From: Pseudomonas brassicacearum subsp. brassicacearum
Lineage (GTDB): Bacteria > Pseudomonadota > Gammaproteobacteria > Pseudomonadales > Pseudomonadaceae
Reading direction: 5' to 3'
DNA length: 64,000 bases
Assembly: GCF_008801605.1 (NCBI RefSeq)
Contig: NZ_VZPJ01000018.1
Coordinates: 50,019 to 114,018, forward strand
The position numbers were made by a program, and so were the translations under genes. The first letter of the stretch is position 1; each line of letters opens with the position of its first letter. Below, piece after piece: positions 16,976-26,355 of the stretch. The notes beneath the pieces were generated by a model that did no database searches, had not been told where the DNA came from, and saw only the letters and a list, made by a program, of their open reading frames with translations.

Positions 16976-17698
16976 CTATTTCACCGACTTGAGAAAAGCC
17001 GCCGTCTCCGGCTGCACCGGATTGCCAATCACCTGGTCCGGCGGCCCGATTTCATGGACCCGGCCATTGCAAAAGAACGCCACGCGGTCGGACACGTCCC
17101 GGGCGAAGCGGATCTCGTGGGTCACCAGCACCATGGTCATGCCGTCTTCGGCGAGCATGCGCATGGTGTCCAGCACTTCGCCCACCAGTTGCGGGTCCAG
17201 GGCCGAGGTGGCTTCGTCGAAGAGCATGTAGTCCGGCGACATCGCCAGCGCCCGGGCGATGGCCATGCGCTGCTGCTGGCCGCCGGAAAGCTTGCCGGGG
17301 AAGGCCTTGAGCTTGTCCCCCAGGCCCACATGTTCAAGCTGTTGCACCGCCAGTGCTTCGGCGTCCTGCCTGCTTTTGCCCAACACCTTGCGCGGCGCGA
17401 GCATCACGTTTTCCAGCACGGTCAGGTGGGGGAAGGCGTTCCATTGCTGGAACACGATGCCGATCTTCTGCCGCAGGCGATTGAGGTCGGTGGTCCGGTC
17501 ATGGACCTCGATGCCGTCCACGCGGATGCTGCCTTTCTGGATCGGTTCCAGGCCGTTGATGCACATCAGCAAGGTCGACTTGCCGGAGCCGGAACCGCCG
17601 ATGATCGACACCACTTCGCCCTTGTCCACGGTCAGGCTCACACCCTTGACCACTTCCAGGTCACCGAAGGATTTGTGTACGTTTTCGATCTCAATCAT
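16976..17698 (-). CDS. Polar amino-acid ABC transporter, ATP-binding protein
   Basis: A 240-residue HisP/GlnQ-type ATPase: Walker A GGSGSGKST, signature LSGGQQQRMAIARAL, Walker B MLFDEATSALDP and H-loop VLVTHEIRFA. It overlaps the permease start by 8 bp and ends the transporter operon (binding protein, aconitase X, two permeases, ATPase). It energises uptake; the substrate is inferred to be a hydroxyproline isomer or related imino acid from the flanking enzymes. Confidence 0.92.
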   Translation of the reverse strand: MIEIENVHKSFGDLEVVKGVSLTVDKGEVVSIIGGSGSGKSTLLMCINGLEPIQKGSIRVDGIEVHDRTTDLNRLRQKIGIVFQQWNAFPHLTVLENVMLAPRKVLGKSRQDAEALAVQQLEHVGLGDKLKAFPGKLSGGQQQRMAIARALAMSPDYMLFDEATSALDPQLVGEVLDTMRMLAEDGMTMVLVTHEIRFARDVSDRVAFFCNGRVHEIGPPDQVIGNPVQPETAAFLKSVK

Positions 17699-18341
17699 TT
17701 TCCTGCCACCTTCTTTCCAGGCGTGCGCCGAGGCGGGCGACCACCAGGCTCATGACGTAGTAAATGAGGCCCGCGATGCACAGCACCAGCAGGGGTTCCT
17801 GAATGCGCGTGACGATGGTTTGCGATGCCCGCAGCAATTCGACGATGCCGATCCACATCACCAGGGCGGTGTCTTTCATCACGCCCAGCACCAGGTTCAG
17901 CCAGCCGGGAAAGGCCACCCGGGTGGCAATCGGCAGGACGATGAACCGCAGGTCCTGCACATAGCTCAGGCCCAGTGACCGACTGGCCCGGCGGGTGCTC
18001 AACGGCACCGCCAGCACGCCACCGCGGACGATTTCGGTGAAGTAAGCCGCGGCATAGACCCCGAGGACGATGCAACCGACGGCGAAGGCGCTGAGGTTCA
18101 GGCCGGCGATGCTCTTGAGCGAGTTGAACAGCACGAACTGGATCAGCAGCGGCACGCTGCGGAACACGTCCAGCAACCAGGCCAACGGCAGGCTGGCCCG
18201 GGGCAACAACGCCCGCAGCAGACCGAACAGCAACCCGGCCAGGGTGCCCAAAAGGATCGACCAGACGGTCAGTTGCAGCGTGACCCAGGCCCCCTCGAGC
18301 AAATACAGCAGGTCGTTGACGCTGAGGCTTGTAGAAAACAT
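17691..18341 (-). CDS. Polar amino-acid ABC transporter permease
   Basis: A 216-residue HisM/GlnP-type permease with an N-terminal GAWVTLQLTVWSILLG and the EAA-type loop STRRASRSLGLSYVQDLRFIVLP that contacts the ATPase. About five TM helices. It is 12 bp downstream of the second permease, and the two presumably form a heterodimer. Confidence 0.9.
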   Translation of the reverse strand: MFSTSLSVNDLLYLLEGAWVTLQLTVWSILLGTLAGLLFGLLRALLPRASLPLAWLLDVFRSVPLLIQFVLFNSLKSIAGLNLSAFAVGCIVLGVYAAAYFTEIVRGGVLAVPLSTRRASRSLGLSYVQDLRFIVLPIATRVAFPGWLNLVLGVMKDTALVMWIGIVELLRASQTIVTRIQEPLLVLCIAGLIYYVMSLVVARLGARLERRWQEND

Positions 18342-18353
18342 GACCCACGCTCC

Positions 18354-19019
18354 TCAATAACGAAACAACCGCCAGGACAACAGTCGGGCCAGCCCGACGA
18401 TCAGCTTGGCGATCAGGTAATACAGCACCGCCGCGAGGGCGAAGTATTCGAAGGTGCGGAAGGTCTTGACGTTGTATTCCTGGGTGACACCGGTGAGGTC
18501 GTTGTTCAGGCCGACCACCACCCCCAGGGACGTCATCAGCACCGCCCAGACCATCTGGTTGGTCAACGGGTAGAACACAATGCGCAACAGTTGCGGGACG
18601 ATGATCATCCGGTACGCCTGGAAGGCGCTCATCCCCAAGGAGCGGGCGGCGCGCATTTGCGTACTGGGCACGGCCTTGAGGCCGCCGCGAAAGTTTTCCG
18701 CCAGGTAGCCGGCGTTGTTGAAGGTGATCCCGGCCAGCAAGGCCAGCCAGGAACTGACGTGCAGTCCGAGGGAGCCGAGGCCGAAGTAGAGGATGTAGAT
18801 CTGGAACAGCGAGGGCGTGTTGCGGGCGATGGACACCCAGCCATTGCCCACGCCCCGCAGCAAGCGATTCGGGGCCTGGCGCATCACCGTCAGCACCAGG
18901 GCGATCAGCACACCGAAAATCATCGACAGCGCGGCGGTCTCGAACGTCACCCAGGCCCCGGCGAGCATGTCGGGCAGGGCGCGCAAGGCCGGGCGCCATT
19001 GGAAGCTGTAGTCAAACAT
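18354..19019 (-). CDS. Polar amino-acid ABC transporter permease
   Basis: A 221-residue HisQ/GlnP-type permease. It starts MFDYSFQWRPALRALPDMLAGAW and has the EAA loop STQMRAARSLGMSAFQAYRMIIVPQ. The start at 19019 gives an 8-bp overlap with the end of the aconitase X gene; the longer ORF reads 38 residues inside that gene and is rejected. Coupling with an enzyme gene upstream shows that the transporter and catabolism are co-expressed. Confidence 0.9.
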   Translation of the reverse strand: MFDYSFQWRPALRALPDMLAGAWVTFETAALSMIFGVLIALVLTVMRQAPNRLLRGVGNGWVSIARNTPSLFQIYILYFGLGSLGLHVSSWLALLAGITFNNAGYLAENFRGGLKAVPSTQMRAARSLGMSAFQAYRMIIVPQLLRIVFYPLTNQMVWAVLMTSLGVVVGLNNDLTGVTQEYNVKTFRTFEYFALAAVLYYLIAKLIVGLARLLSWRLFRY

Positions 19020-20790
19020 GAGTCGGGCTCCCCGTGCGGGCGGTGGGTTGCAGCCATGCCGGCGGCTGGCCGCGGGTCGAGGCGGTGCAGGCGGCCTCGA
19101 CGCATTCGGCGAGGGCGGCAAAGTGCACCCCACGCCCGACCAGGCCGGGTGCGTAGTGGGCGTATTTACCGGAGTTGGTCATCAGCGTGGTGGCGTGGGG
19201 CGGAATCACCGGTTCGCCCAACATGCACCAGCAGGTGTCGGTCACCAGCACCGCGCCGAAGGTCTCGATGGCGGCCAGGTACCCGGCTTTGCGGGCCTGC
19301 TCCAGCACTGTCCGGCCGCAGGTGATCGCCAGCACCACATACGGATGCTTGACCCGGCCCGTGCACAAGGTCGCGAGGGCAGCGAATTCGCTGAGGGAGA
19401 AATGCGGGTTACCCAGGGACACCACGTCCACCCAGTTGTCCCGGGCGCTGTTGAGCTCGCGCCAACTGGCAAGCAGGCCGGCGGCATCGACGCTTTCCTG
19501 CGGCAAGGTGACGTCGTTCTCCAGGACATCGGCAGGGTCGAGGGCTTCCGGCGTTACCCCGGCGATGTGGAACAACGGCGCGGCGCTGGTGGTGGCGAAC
19601 GCGGCGCCGAAGGCCTTGAGGTCGTCCAGGGTGGGGGCGGCGTGTTCCAGCCCACGTATCAGCGGGATGCGCCGGCCCGCCAGGCTGCCGATGTGATAGC
19701 CCAGCAGCGGGTAGAAACTGTCGTCCACGTGGCCCAGCGCCGGTACGTCGACGATCAGTTGGGCCTTGCGCCGGTCGTCGAGGTGGCAGCCGGTCAACGG
19801 TGCCCGCCCGCACAGGGCGATGCAGATATCGAGGAAGTCCGGGTACTTCTGCGTGCGCGCCCCCAGCACGCTGTTGGCGTAGACCACCGCGTTGGATTCG
19901 GCCCAGACGATTTGTTCGCCGGCCTTTGGCGCGGTGTCCAGCAGGTAGGGGGCGCAGGTGAAACTCAGTTGCGCGCCCATCGCCATGTAGGCATCGCCCA
20001 AGGCACTGGCCGGTTCGCCCAGGGCCGGATCGACGCCCAGTTCCCGCCAGCGTCGCTGGTCCACGGAAATGGAATTGAGGGTGGTGGGGACGCGAACCTT
20101 CGCCCCCCACTGCACCAGTTGTTCGGCAAAGCGCAGGCTGGCCGGGCCGGTGTAGATGCAGCCGTCGATATGGGCCTGGGTCACGTCCAGCAGTTGCGTG
20201 GCGCCCTGGATCTGCGCCATGCGCAGCACGATTTGCATCGCCACTTGGGCAGCCTTGCCGTGAGCGCCGTCGAGCAACGCCCGGTCCTGTTCGCTCAATT
20301 CCAGGGTTGAGGATGTGGGCGGCTGCGGCGCTGGGTCAGAACCTTGCCAGCCGTCGTTTGGCGGCCGGCCAGACAGTGTCAGGATGTCGCCTTCCAGGCG
20401 CACGAAACCCTGGCCGCGCAGTCCATTGAAGGCCTCATGCCCCACGCACACCACCGGCAGCGAGCGTTGGAAAATCACCTGCGCCACCAGCACGCCCAGG
20501 GTCAGGATTTCATCGGCTTCGGCGAGCACCAGGGCCGCGGGCGCGTGGCCGTTGCTGATCAGCTCCATCAAGACGCTGCTGCCGGTGCAGGAACCGCGTC
20601 CGCTGGGGATCGCCAGCACGCGCCCGGCCAGGCGCTGGCCACTCAAGGGATGGTGGCGGTCGATGACCTCGCCGCTGGCTGGATCGACCCCGCCCCAGAA
20701 ACTCAGCCCCACGTCGGCGAACAGCAGGGCGCCCTGGGCGGCACCCTCCACCAGGCTGCGGCCTTTCACACGGACAGGCGTGCTTGGCAT
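19012..20790 (-). CDS. Aconitase X (fused type), probable cis-3-hydroxy-L-proline dehydratase
   Basis: A 592-residue protein joining the two aconitase X parts. An N-terminal small swivelling domain (about 1-140; IPSGRGSCTGSSVLMELI) precedes a large catalytic domain (about 165-575). The latter has features such as HIDGCIYTGPASLRFAEQL, VPTTLNSISVDQRRW and ITCGRTVLEQARKAGYLA. Bacterial single-chain AcnX proteins have been characterised as cis-3-hydroxy-L-proline dehydratases giving 1-pyrroline-2-carboxylate. Its position between a binding protein and permease genes of one operon fits a transport-linked 3-hydroxyproline route. A pyrroline-2-carboxylate reductase to complete the path to proline was not seen in this window. 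Confidence 0.87.
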   Translation of the reverse strand: MPSTPVRVKGRSLVEGAAQGALLFADVGLSFWGGVDPASGEVIDRHHPLSGQRLAGRVLAIPSGRGSCTGSSVLMELISNGHAPAALVLAEADEILTLGVLVAQVIFQRSLPVVCVGHEAFNGLRGQGFVRLEGDILTLSGRPPNDGWQGSDPAPQPPTSSTLELSEQDRALLDGAHGKAAQVAMQIVLRMAQIQGATQLLDVTQAHIDGCIYTGPASLRFAEQLVQWGAKVRVPTTLNSISVDQRRWRELGVDPALGEPASALGDAYMAMGAQLSFTCAPYLLDTAPKAGEQIVWAESNAVVYANSVLGARTQKYPDFLDICIALCGRAPLTGCHLDDRRKAQLIVDVPALGHVDDSFYPLLGYHIGSLAGRRIPLIRGLEHAAPTLDDLKAFGAAFATTSAAPLFHIAGVTPEALDPADVLENDVTLPQESVDAAGLLASWRELNSARDNWVDVVSLGNPHFSLSEFAALATLCTGRVKHPYVVLAITCGRTVLEQARKAGYLAAIETFGAVLVTDTCWCMLGEPVIPPHATTLMTNSGKYAHYAPGLVGRGVHFAALAECVEAACTASTRGQPPAWLQPTARTGSPTHV

Positions 20791-20800
20791 GCGCCGATCC

Positions 20801-21619
20801 TCAGTAATAGACCTGGGGAACGGTCAGGTTGGCCGGCGGAATGTCAGTGCCGACCCATTTGACGAACAGTTCCTTGTAGCGACCCGTGCGCACCTGCTGG
20901 TTGACGAACAGGTTGAGGTAGTTGAGCAGGCCGTATTCGCTGCGCTTGGCGCCGAGGGACACGTAGTCGATGACGTAGGGCGCGTCACCGGCAATCTTCA
21001 GGCACTTGTACTTGCCCGACTTGATGGTCGCGGCGGCCACGGTGTTGGTCACCACGGTGGCGTCGATGTGCCCCTGGGCGATTGCCAGCAAGGTGTCGTT
21101 CTGCGACTGGTAGGCGCGGAAGCTGCCGCTGCCCCAACTTTTCTGGTCCTTCTCCAGGGCGATGGCTTCGTAGGTGCTGCTGGTGTTGCCCAGGGCCTTG
21201 CCCTTGAGGTCGGCGTAGCTGGTGATGCCGGTGTTGTCGCGGGTCAGCACGACCATCTGGAAGGCGAAGTAGGGCACGGTCAGGCCCACGGTCTTGGCCC
21301 GCTCCAAGGTGTCGGAGGTGGAGGCGACGATGACATCGGCGCGGCCCGACAGCAGCGCGGGGATTCGGTCGGAGAATGGGGTTTCCACCACTTCGGCATC
21401 TACACCGAGAACCTTCGCCAGATCGTTGCAATAGTCCACGTCGAATCCCGCCGGCTTGTTGCTTTCATCGCGAAAGCCCATGGGTGGGAAGTCCAGGGTC
21501 ACGGCGCAACGCAGCTTGCCGGAGCCGATGATGTCATCGAGCTTGTCGGCGTGGGCGGGGGCGATGAAAAGCGGGGTGAGGACAACGCTGAGGGCTACGG
21601 CCAATGCAGGGTTTTTCAT
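20801..21619 (-). CDS. Polar amino-acid ABC transporter substrate-binding protein
   Basis: A 272-residue periplasmic binding protein with signal peptide MKNPALAVALSVVLTPLFIAPAHA. The family-3 solute-binding fold begins KLRCAVTLDFPPMGFRDESNKPAGFDVDYCNDLAKVLG, with the ligand-site arginine segment LSGRADVIVASTSDTLERA. It is the first gene of the transporter/aconitase X operon. The leader carries a GntR-type CGTATACG palindrome. Confidence 0.92.
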   Translation of the reverse strand: MKNPALAVALSVVLTPLFIAPAHADKLDDIIGSGKLRCAVTLDFPPMGFRDESNKPAGFDVDYCNDLAKVLGVDAEVVETPFSDRIPALLSGRADVIVASTSDTLERAKTVGLTVPYFAFQMVVLTRDNTGITSYADLKGKALGNTSSTYEAIALEKDQKSWGSGSFRAYQSQNDTLLAIAQGHIDATVVTNTVAAATIKSGKYKCLKIAGDAPYVIDYVSLGAKRSEYGLLNYLNLFVNQQVRTGRYKELFVKWVGTDIPPANLTVPQVYY

Positions 21620-21650
21620 AAATGCCTCGCTGTCGAATAAATGCGGTGAG

Positions 21651-21680
21651 ATATCGTATTGAGGATTTCGTATACGATAT
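21651..21680. promoter_or_regulatory. Candidate GntR operator upstream of transporter operon
   Basis: The outer inverted repeat ATATCGTA...TACGATAT (21651-21658 and 21673-21680) encloses the palindrome CGTATACG (21669-21676). It lies about 30-60 bp upstream of the binding-protein start. The core is shared with 15676 and, in part, with 27061. Confidence 0.5.
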
Positions 21681-21853
21681 CAGATAAGCAATCGGCGTGC
21701 CCGTTTCTGGTTGAGGCGCAGTAATGTCACTGGAGGGCTGATCTAGAGGCTTTCATGCCGGGCGTTAACAAGCAGGGCGAGGAGGCGGTGCTGGGGCGGG
21801 GTGTTACAGATGGGAGCAATCACGGGGCTCGACGCCCCATCAGGGAACAAGAA

Positions 21854-22603
21854 TCAGCGCTGATTTTCGCGATACTGGCTCGGCGAAAGGCTGGTCAGGG
21901 CCCGAAACTGGCGGCTGAAGGCGCTGTGGTCGGTGTAACCGCAGCGCAGGGCGATCTCGGTGATCGGCAAGTCTTTGTCGAGTAACAGCCGCGAGGCTTC
22001 TTCCAACCGTGCCTTGTGAATCATCTGCCGCGGCGTGAGCTGGAAGATGCGTTTGCAGTGCCGCTCCAGTTGCGCCACCGACAATTCGGCAATGGCGGTC
22101 AGCTCGGCAAGGCTGATGGGGCGGGCGAAGTGCTGCTTGATATGGGCATCCACCGCCGCCAGTTTGTGGAACGCCGGATGGCTCGATTGCGGCAGTTGCA
22201 GGTCGCGGGAAATGCCGGCCAGGCCGACGACCTGGCCGTTTGGATCGTGCAGGGCGAGCTTGTGGGTCAGGCACCAGACGGGCTGGTTGCCGTAATACAA
22301 ATGCAGTTCGAGCTGGTCGGCCAACTCCCGCCCGCTGGCCAGCACCCGGCGGTCCTGTTCGGTGTACAGCGGGCCGAAGCGCTCGGGGAATACCTGTTCG
22401 GCGGTGAGGCCGAGCAGGTCGCCGCTGTGTTTGAAACCGCAGCGGCGGGCCAGGGTCTGGTTGACGAAGGCGTAGCGGGCCTGTTTGTCCTTGATGAAAA
22501 ACACCACGTCCGCGAGGGTGTCCAGCAGAGGAGCGATGGGTTGCAGGCTGCGCAGCAGGGTGTCGAGGTCGCAGGGGGCGAAGGCGGTGAGCGAGGGGTA
22601 CAT
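21854..22603 (-). CDS. AraC-family regulator with PAS domain, LhpR-like
   Basis: A 249-residue regulator. The N-terminal PAS region (about 25-130; VVFFIKDKQARYAFVNQTLARRCGF) is followed by a C-terminal AraC domain with two helix-turn-helices (about 150-248; ISLAELTAIAELSVAQLERHCK and PITEIALRCGYTDHSAFSRQFRA). In P. aeruginosa an AraC-type protein, LhpR, controls hydroxyproline operons. The location here, between the transporter operon and the D-hydroxyproline dehydrogenase genes, suggests an equivalent. Effector recognition by the PAS domain is inference. Confidence 0.88.
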   Translation of the reverse strand: MYPSLTAFAPCDLDTLLRSLQPIAPLLDTLADVVFFIKDKQARYAFVNQTLARRCGFKHSGDLLGLTAEQVFPERFGPLYTEQDRRVLASGRELADQLELHLYYGNQPVWCLTHKLALHDPNGQVVGLAGISRDLQLPQSSHPAFHKLAAVDAHIKQHFARPISLAELTAIAELSVAQLERHCKRIFQLTPRQMIHKARLEEASRLLLDKDLPITEIALRCGYTDHSAFSRQFRALTSLSPSQYRENQR

Positions 22604-22620
22604 GGCCGGCGTCGTCTTTT

Positions 22621-22699
22621 TTGTGGGAGCTATGGCGCAGTGTCAGTCGAAAATGTAGTGCCTGTCACGCCGCCATCGCGAGCAGGCTCGCTCCCACAG
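22621..22699. repeat. REP pair (one truncated arm)
   Basis: A shortened forward arm (TTGTGGGAGCTATGGCG) faces a complete inverted REP core. The forward copy has lost its central stem. Confidence 0.75.
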
Positions 22700-22716
22700 G
22701 GAAGTTGTTTTCGGGT

Positions 22717-23973
22717 TCAGGTGGGTGGGGTTTCTTCCAGGTTCAGCAAGGTTTCGATTCGCGCCGGGCTGAAGGGTGGGCGGGGTGTGGGCGGTGTCCA
22801 GCCGAACAGGTGTTCCAGGACAGCGCCGCACACTCGGCCCTGGCAGGCACCCATGCCGCAGCGGCTTGCCAGTTTTGCCTCGCGCCAGTTTTCATGGCCG
22901 ACCAGTTCGCCGTACGGTACGTCTTCGCAGCGGCAGACCAGGGTATCGTTGCGGGCCAGGGTCTTGAGTCGTGGATCGAGGGCGAAGGCCTTGCTCAATG
23001 CCCCGGCGAAACTCTGCCAGCGTGCGCGGCGCGGCCACAGCTGCTGGGCGGCTGCGCTATTGCCAACCGCGGCGTGGCCGGCGATGGCGCCTTCCACCAG
23101 CGCCAGTTCGCTGCCGCCAAAACCGGTGCATTCCCCGGCGGCGTAATGTTCATGGCGAGTGGTCGCTTGCCAGGCGTCAACCGCCAGCGCCTGGTCTTCA
23201 ACCGCGCAGCCCAGGGCCTGGCCTAATTGAGTATTGGGAATCAGCCCAAAGCCGCAGGCGAGCCGGTCGCAGGCCAATTCAATCGTCTTGCCTTGCTGAT
23301 GCAGTCGCACACCCTCCAGCCGTTCCCGACCGAGCGCTTCCACCACATGGGTGTCGGTGCGGTAGTGCTGGTCGAACAGACTGAACGATTGGAAAAATTT
23401 GCCTGGCCAACGTGGCAGTTGCGCGGCGAAACCGACGACAGCGGTGCGGCTGGCCTGCTCGGCGATGCGCAGCACACGTGCACCTTGATGCTTCGCGGTG
23501 GCGGCGCCGGCCAACAGCAAGGGGCCGCTGCCGGCGATGACCAGCCGTTCGCCACGCACCGGCAAGCCACCTTTGATCAGCGCCTGCAAGCCGCCAGCAC
23601 CGGTCACGCCGGGGAGTGTCCAGCCGGGAAACGGCAGCAACAACTCACGGGCACCGGTGCAGAGAATCAAGCGCTCGTAGCTGATCTGCCAGCCGCGCTC
23701 GGCATCTTCCACCAGCAAGGTTTTATCCGCCGCGCAGGCGATCACGCGGGTGCCGGCATGGCAGCGCACGTTGGCGCAGCTTTGCAGTTGCTCGCGCAGG
23801 CGTCGGGCGGCGCTGGGCAGGTTGGCCTGGGGCCCGTCGCGCCAGATCTGCCCACCGGGCAGCGGGTTGTCGTCCAGCAGCACGATGCGCGCGCCGCTGC
23901 TGGCTGCGGCGAGGGCGGCGGCCATGCCAGCGGGGCCGGCGCCGATGATCAGCAGGTCGGTGGTTTCGTTCAT
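22717..23973 (-). CDS. D-hydroxyproline dehydrogenase, FAD/[2Fe-2S] alpha-type subunit
   Basis: A 418-residue HcnB/OoxA-like oxidoreductase. The N-terminal FAD motif is LLIIGAGPAGMAAALAAA, a second nucleotide motif (LVIAGSGPLLLAGA) lies near residue 155, and a C-terminal cysteine-rich segment (VCRCEDV...CGMGACQGRVC) is typical of the extra iron-sulfur domain. With the 78-residue ferredoxin-like subunit and the FAD subunit downstream it forms a membrane-linked D-hydroxyproline dehydrogenase. The start at 23973 overlaps the ferredoxin stop by 4 bp; the longer frame lies inside that gene. Confidence 0.88.
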   Translation of the reverse strand: MNETTDLLIIGAGPAGMAAALAAASSGARIVLLDDNPLPGGQIWRDGPQANLPSAARRLREQLQSCANVRCHAGTRVIACAADKTLLVEDAERGWQISYERLILCTGARELLLPFPGWTLPGVTGAGGLQALIKGGLPVRGERLVIAGSGPLLLAGAATAKHQGARVLRIAEQASRTAVVGFAAQLPRWPGKFFQSFSLFDQHYRTDTHVVEALGRERLEGVRLHQQGKTIELACDRLACGFGLIPNTQLGQALGCAVEDQALAVDAWQATTRHEHYAAGECTGFGGSELALVEGAIAGHAAVGNSAAAQQLWPRRARWQSFAGALSKAFALDPRLKTLARNDTLVCRCEDVPYGELVGHENWREAKLASRCGMGACQGRVCGAVLEHLFGWTPPTPRPPFSPARIETLLNLEETPPT

Positions 23974-24206
23974 GGTCGGGTCTGCACCTGCATGCCGTCG
24001 TGGCACAGGGTCTGGCAGGCCAGGCGTCGACGGCCGTCGATCAGCACCCGGCACTCCTGGCAGATACCCATGCCGCACAACGGCGCACGGCGCTGGCCGC
24101 TGACCGAGGTGCGACTGCAACCATCCGCGCCCAACGCCAATGCCGCCGCGACGCTGGTGCCGTTGGCGACGGACAGCGGGCGGCCGTCCAAAAACAAGTC
24201 AGGCAT
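23970..24206 (-). CDS. D-hydroxyproline dehydrogenase, small (2Fe-2S) subunit
   Basis: A 78-residue ferredoxin-like protein. Cys44, Cys49, Cys52 and Cys64 (PLCGMGICQEC...LACQT) match the CX4CX2C...C [2Fe-2S] ligands of HcnA/OoxC-type subunits. It overlaps both neighbours (4 and 8 bp), showing tight operon coupling. It probably passes electrons between the two FAD subunits. Confidence 0.88.
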   Translation of the reverse strand: MPDLFLDGRPLSVANGTSVAAALALGADGCSRTSVSGQRRAPLCGMGICQECRVLIDGRRRLACQTLCHDGMQVQTRP

Positions 24207-25314
24207 GGGCCGGTTCTCCCAAGAAACGCTGCGGCAGGTAAGGCTGCGCGGCCAGTGGTGGGGTTTCGTCGAACAGCTGTGCGACGAGCAGGTCGGCCGT
24301 TGCCGGCGCCGTTGTGACGCCCAGTCCTTCGTGACCCACCGCCAGCCACAGCCCTTGGCGCTGTGGATGTTGGCCCACCAGGGGCAAGCCGTCGGGACTC
24401 GCTGCGCGAAAACCGGTCCAGGCCCTGATGCCGTTCAGATGCGCCAGCCCCGGCAGATAATCGACGGCGCGCTTGAGCATCTTCGCCAGCATCCAGCCTT
24501 CCACCTGCGGGTCAAGCGTGCCGAACTGCCGCGAGGCGCCGATGAACAATTGTCCGGTCGGGCGTGGCTGGATATTGCACGCCACCGACGGCCCGCTGGC
24601 GTTATGGGCGCTGGTGACATAACCCAGTTCCACCAGGGTGTGGGTGACGGTAGCGGGGTAGCGGTCGGTGATCAGCAAGTGGCCCTTCTTCGGCACGATC
24701 GGCAGTTCCGGGCATAATTCAGTGGCCTGGATGCCATTGGCGAGAATCACCGCTTCGGCGCTCAACCAGCGACCGTCGTCGAGGCGCACGCGATGACCGT
24801 CGACTTCGCTGACCTGCGCCCGTTGCTGGCGAATGTTCGGCGCGTCGAGCATCCAGCGCGCGGCCGCCGGGGCGTAGAGGATGCCGTCGCCCTTGATCAG
24901 CAGCCCACCTTCCAGCCCCGGACGCAGCTCGGGTTCACGCTGATGCAGCGCGGCGTGGCCGATCAGTTCGCAGGCTTCGCCATGGGCCAGCAGGTTCAGG
25001 TATTTGCTATGGGCCACCGCCATTTCTTCGGCATTGGCTGCCAGCCACAAGGTGCCGTTGTTGCGCCAGGCGCAGCCGTCGGGCAGGGCTGGGGCCAGTT
25101 CGCGCCAGCGTTGCAGGGAATATTGACTGAGGGCCAGTTCCGCCGGGTTGTCATCGAGCACCAGCAGGTGCCCCATACCGGCCGCCGTGGCGCCGTGCCA
25201 ACCGGCGTCCAGCACCAACACGTTGACGTTGCGTCGGGCCAATGCCTGGGCACAGGCTGCACCGATGATGCCCGCGCCGATGATGATCACGTCGGCGACA
25301 TGGCCCTCGCTCAC
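24199..25314 (-). CDS. D-hydroxyproline dehydrogenase, FAD (DAO-family) catalytic subunit
   Basis: A 371-residue D-amino-acid oxidase-like flavoprotein. The FAD-binding VIIIGAGIIGAACAQALARRNVNVLVLD lies at the N-terminus, and a C-terminal GVTTAPATADLLVAQL segment closes the FAD site. In the heteromeric enzyme this subunit would oxidise cis-4-hydroxy-D-proline to 1-pyrroline-4-hydroxy-2-carboxylate. It overlaps the epimerase stop by 4 bp, so the epimerase product is made and oxidised by adjacent gene products. Confidence 0.88.
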   Translation of the reverse strand: MSEGHVADVIIIGAGIIGAACAQALARRNVNVLVLDAGWHGATAAGMGHLLVLDDNPAELALSQYSLQRWRELAPALPDGCAWRNNGTLWLAANAEEMAVAHSKYLNLLAHGEACELIGHAALHQREPELRPGLEGGLLIKGDGILYAPAAARWMLDAPNIRQQRAQVSEVDGHRVRLDDGRWLSAEAVILANGIQATELCPELPIVPKKGHLLITDRYPATVTHTLVELGYVTSAHNASGPSVACNIQPRPTGQLFIGASRQFGTLDPQVEGWMLAKMLKRAVDYLPGLAHLNGIRAWTGFRAASPDGLPLVGQHPQRQGLWLAVGHEGLGVTTAPATADLLVAQLFDETPPLAAQPYLPQRFLGEPAHA

Positions 25315-26243
25315 GGACGAATGCCCCAGGCGAACGGGTCATCTGCTTCGATGATCAGTGTGGTTTCGGCGCTGATGTAGGCGCGACCGCGAATGGTCGG
25401 CACGATGCGCTCGCCCGAGTGCTCATAGGAACCCTCGAACTCGCTGCCAATGACACTGGCCTGGCGCCAGATCTGGCCGGGTTGCAGTTTTCCATCGGCG
25501 GCCAGGCACGCCAGTTTGGCGCTGGTGCCGGTGCCGCAAGGGGAGCGGTCATAGGCCTTGCCCGGGCAGAGGACGAAGTTGCGGCTGTCGGCTTGCGGGT
25601 CGTCGGCAAACAGTTCGATATGGTCGATCAGGCCGCCGTCCTCGCCGCGAAAACCCTGCTGCTCCAAGGCTTGCTGCACGGCGTAGGTGTAGGCGGTCAA
25701 CGCGTCGAGGTTATCGCCGGCCACGCGCTGACCATGTTCGGCGATCAGGAAAAACCAGTTGCCGCCCCAGGCCACGTCGCCCACCACCTGGCCGATGCCG
25801 GGCACTTCCAGGGTCAGGGCCTTGCGGTAACGGTAGGCCGGCACGTTGCGCACGCTGACCGAGCGGTCTTCGTGCAAGGTTGCCTGTACCGTGCCCACTG
25901 GGGTTTCGATGCTGTGCACGCCGGGGCCGATCCTGCCCAGGTGGGCCAGTGACGCCACCAGGCCGATGGTGCCGTGGCCGCACATGCCCAGGTAGCCGCT
26001 ATTATTGAAAAAGATCACGCCGGCACAGGCGCTCGGGTCCACCGGCTCACAGAGCAGCGCCCCCACCAGCACATCGCTGCCCCGTGGTTCGAGCACGCAG
26101 GCCGTGCGCCAGGCGTCGTGTTCCGTGGCCAGGCGTTGCTTGCGCTCGGCCATGCTGCCCTGGCCCAGGTCAGGAAAACCGTCGGTGACCAGTCGGGTCG
26201 GTTCGCCGCCGGTATGGGAATCGATCACGGTGATGCGTTTCAT
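25311..26243 (-). CDS. 4-Hydroxyproline 2-epimerase
   Basis: A 310-residue proline-racemase-family enzyme with both catalytic cysteines: Cys88 in YLGMCGHG and Cys236 in DRSPCGTG, the residues expected for interconverting trans-4-hydroxy-L-proline and cis-4-hydroxy-D-proline. The start MKRITVIDSHTGGEPTRLV at 26243 is the canonical N-terminus. It is the first gene after gntR in the leftward series and is coupled to the dehydrogenase operon. Contrast the paralogue at 15828, which lacks both cysteines. Confidence 0.94.
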   Translation of the reverse strand: MKRITVIDSHTGGEPTRLVTDGFPDLGQGSMAERKQRLATEHDAWRTACVLEPRGSDVLVGALLCEPVDPSACAGVIFFNNSGYLGMCGHGTIGLVASLAHLGRIGPGVHSIETPVGTVQATLHEDRSVSVRNVPAYRYRKALTLEVPGIGQVVGDVAWGGNWFFLIAEHGQRVAGDNLDALTAYTYAVQQALEQQGFRGEDGGLIDHIELFADDPQADSRNFVLCPGKAYDRSPCGTGTSAKLACLAADGKLQPGQIWRQASVIGSEFEGSYEHSGERIVPTIRGRAYISAETTLIIEADDPFAWGIRP

Positions 26244-26355
26244 GGGAGGGCCACGTCCGTTCAGATGAGTGACGGCAAGCGTGGCCCGCGCCGGGGGGCG
26301 ACGGCTTGATGGTTTTATCTGTCGCCGATGACGAAATCGGCACAGGGCCAATCCA